NCBI RefSeq assembly: GCF_030655615.1
Contig: NZ_JAURVJ010000166.1
Location: forward strand, 1-32,209
DNA: 32,209 bases
DNA from: Nocardioides sp.
GTDB lineage: Bacteria; Actinomycetota; Actinomycetes; Propionibacteriales; Nocardioidaceae
Direction: 5' to 3'
The notes under the pieces are model-generated. The model was not told where the DNA came from. It ran no database searches and saw only the letters and a list, made by a program, of their open reading frames with translations. How positions within the stretch are numbered: the stretch's first letter is position 1; every line of letters begins with the position of its first letter. Both the position numbers and the translations under genes were made by a program. Positions 30,805 to 32,209 of the stretch are shown one piece after another.

Positions 30805-32209
30805 TCACTCGTTCTGCGGGAACCCCAGGTTGAGCCCGCCGTGGCTCGGGTCGAGCCACCGCGAGGTGATCGCCTTCTCGCGCGTGAAGAAGTCGACGCC
30901 GGAGGGGCCGTAGGCCTTGGCGTCGCCGAAGAGCGAGGCCTTCCAGCCCCCGAAGGAGTGGTAGGCGACCGGCACCGGGATGGGCACGTTGATGCCGATC
31001 ATGCCGACCTCGACGTCCTGCTGGAAGCGCCGGGCGGCGCCGCCGTCGTTGGTGAAGATCGCCGTGCCGTTGCCGTAGGGGCCGCCGTTGATGAGCGCCA
31101 CGCCCTCGGCGTACGACGCCACGCGGACGACCGACAGGAGCGGGCCGAAGATCTCGTCGGTGTAGACGGTCGAGTCGGTCCCGACGTGGTCGACCAGCGA
31201 CGGGCCGAGCCAGAACCCGTCGGCCGCCCCGTCGGCCTCGACGCCGCGGCCGTCGACGACGACGGACGCGCCGTCGCTGGTGGCGACGTCGAGGTAGCCG
31301 GCGACCTTGTCGCGGTGCTCGCGGGTGATCAGCGGACCCATGTCGGCGTCGCCGCGGCCGTCGCCGGTGACGAGCTTGCCCATCCGGTCGCGGATCTTGC
31401 CGACCAGCTCGTCGCCGACCGGGTCGACGGCGAGGACGACCGAGATCGCCATGCAGCGCTCGCCGGCCGAGCCGAAGCCCGCGTTCACGGCGGAGTCGGC
31501 GACCAGGTCGAGGTCGGCGTCGGGCAGCACCAGCATGTGGTTCTTGGCGCCGCCGAGGGCCTGCACGCGCTTGCCGGCGGCGGTGCCCTTCTCGTAGACG
31601 TACTGGGCGATCGGGGTCGAGCCTACGAACGAGATCGACGCGACGTCGGGGTGCTCGAGCAGCGCGTCGACGGCCTCCTTGTCGCCGTGGACGACGTTGA
31701 AGACACCGTCGGGCAGACCGGCCTCCTGCCACAGCGCGGCCAGCCAGTTGGCGACCGACGGGTCCTTCTCGGACGGCTTGAGGACCACGGTGTTGCCGGT
31801 CGCGATCGCGATCGGGAAGAACCACATCGGCACCATCGCCGGGAAGTTGAACGGGCTGATGATGCCGACAACCCCGATCGGCTCCTTGATCGAGTAGACG
31901 TCGACGTCGGTCGACACCATCTGCGAGTAGGAACCCTTGGCCAGGTGGGGCATGCCGCACGCGAAGTCGACGACGTCGAGGCCGCGGGCGACCTCGCCGG
32001 CGGCGTCGGAGAGCACCTTGCCGTGCTCGCTGGTCAGGATCGCGGCGAGCTCGTCGCGGCGGGCGTTGAGCTTCTCGCGGAAGGTGAACAGCACCGACTG
32101 CCGCTTGGCGATCGAGGACCTGCCCCAGCCGCCGGGACCGGCGTACGCCGCGCGCGCGGCCGCCACGGCGGTGTCGACGTCGGCGACCGAGCCGAGCCGG
32201 ACGTTCTTG
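30805..32209 (-). CDS. mmsA: CoA-acylating methylmalonate-semialdehyde dehydrogenase (5' end outside window)
   Basis: At least 468 residues; the frame stays open to the window edge, so the N-terminus is missing. It belongs to the aldehyde dehydrogenase superfamily: IGVVGIISPFNFPAMVPMWFFP, FVGSTPIAQYVYEKG, and the active-site Cys in GSAGERCMA. The KNHMLVLPDADLD and GMIGINVPIPVPVAYHSFGGWK segments are characteristic of MmsA. The usual general-base Glu of aldehyde dehydrogenases (ELGG) reads ALGGAKNH, as expected for CoA-dependent members. It converts methylmalonate semialdehyde (valine catabolism) or malonate semialdehyde to propionyl-CoA or acetyl-CoA with NAD+. GTG 32166 is inside the domain and is not the real start. 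Confidence 0.93.
   Translation of the reverse strand, partial: KNVRLGSVADVDTAVAAARAAYAGPGGWGRSSIAKRQSVLFTFREKLNARRDELAAILTSEHGKVLSDAAGEVARGLDVVDFACGMPHLAKGSYSQMVSTDVDVYSIKEPIGVVGIISPFNFPAMVPMWFFPIAIATGNTVVLKPSEKDPSVANWLAALWQEAGLPDGVFNVVHGDKEAVDALLEHPDVASISFVGSTPIAQYVYEKGTAAGKRVQALGGAKNHMLVLPDADLDLVADSAVNAGFGSAGERCMAISVVLAVDPVGDELVGKIRDRMGKLVTGDGRGDADMGPLITREHRDKVAGYLDVATSDGASVVVDGRGVEADGAADGFWLGPSLVDHVGTDSTVYTDEIFGPLLSVVRVASYAEGVALINGGPYGNGTAIFTNDGGAARRFQQDVEVGMIGINVPIPVPVAYHSFGGWKASLFGDAKAYGPSGVDFFTREKAITSRWLDPSHGGLNLGFPQNE

Overview
The window comes from a high-GC actinobacterium. Codon third positions are almost all G or C, several gene starts look leaderless, and the gene families (SigK/RskA, BrkB, TIGR03084, FkbM, DoxX) together resemble Nocardioides or a relative. 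The genus is inferred from style and not proven. There is no rRNA, tRNA, IS element, phage gene or CRISPR array. Genes are dense, and the longest stretch without a gene is about 270 bp.

Region 1 (1-8831, plus strand) is a SigK-type locus. It holds the 3' part of a sulfite-oxidase-like molybdoenzyme, a fasciclin (FAS1) lipoprotein, the ECF sigma factor SigK, its membrane anti-sigma RskA, a fused FAD-oxidoreductase/DUF1365 protein, two cyclopropane-synthase-type methyltransferases and a DUF1295 membrane protein. The order matches the mycobacterial rskA-sigK-Rv0446c-ufaA1-Rv0448c-Rv0449c locus together with the MPT70/83-type lipoproteins of the SigK regulon. The likely output is enzymatic modification of membrane lipid acyl chains, controlled by an envelope-stress sigma factor. 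The exact product is unknown.

Region 2 (8847-13050) holds mixed single genes: a class-A-beta-lactamase-like serine hydrolase, a tyrosine phosphatase, a small hypothetical protein, a BrkB/YihY membrane protein and an AhpD-like protein.

Region 3 (13068-22722, minus strand) is one long operon with nearly all genes overlapping. In transcription order it runs TetR, TIGR03084 protein, AtuA/DUF1446, acyl-CoA dehydrogenase, SRPBCC protein, acyl-CoA carboxylase beta subunit, biotin-carrying alpha subunit, acyl-CoA dehydrogenase. It resembles the uncharacterised fadE13-accD2-accA2-fadE12 plus Rv0976c cluster of M. tuberculosis and the Atu/Liu pathways, and suggests breakdown of a branched or isoprenoid acyl-CoA. 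A palindromic repeat family is scattered in it, and one copy lies in frame inside the carboxylase beta subunit.

Region 4 (22723-27755, minus strand) holds an FkbM methyltransferase, a DoxX-like protein, and a group of ACAD10/11-type acyl-CoA dehydrogenase, P-loop kinase, APH-family kinase and histidine phosphatase. The dehydrogenase/APH-kinase pair looks like a split ACAD10/11 or LvaC/LvaA module for 4-hydroxy acids.

Region 5 (27780-32209) holds a small lipoprotein, an ABC exporter pair, a striking array of three perfect palindromes with a 52-bp period, and the 3' part of methylmalonate-semialdehyde dehydrogenase (mmsA).
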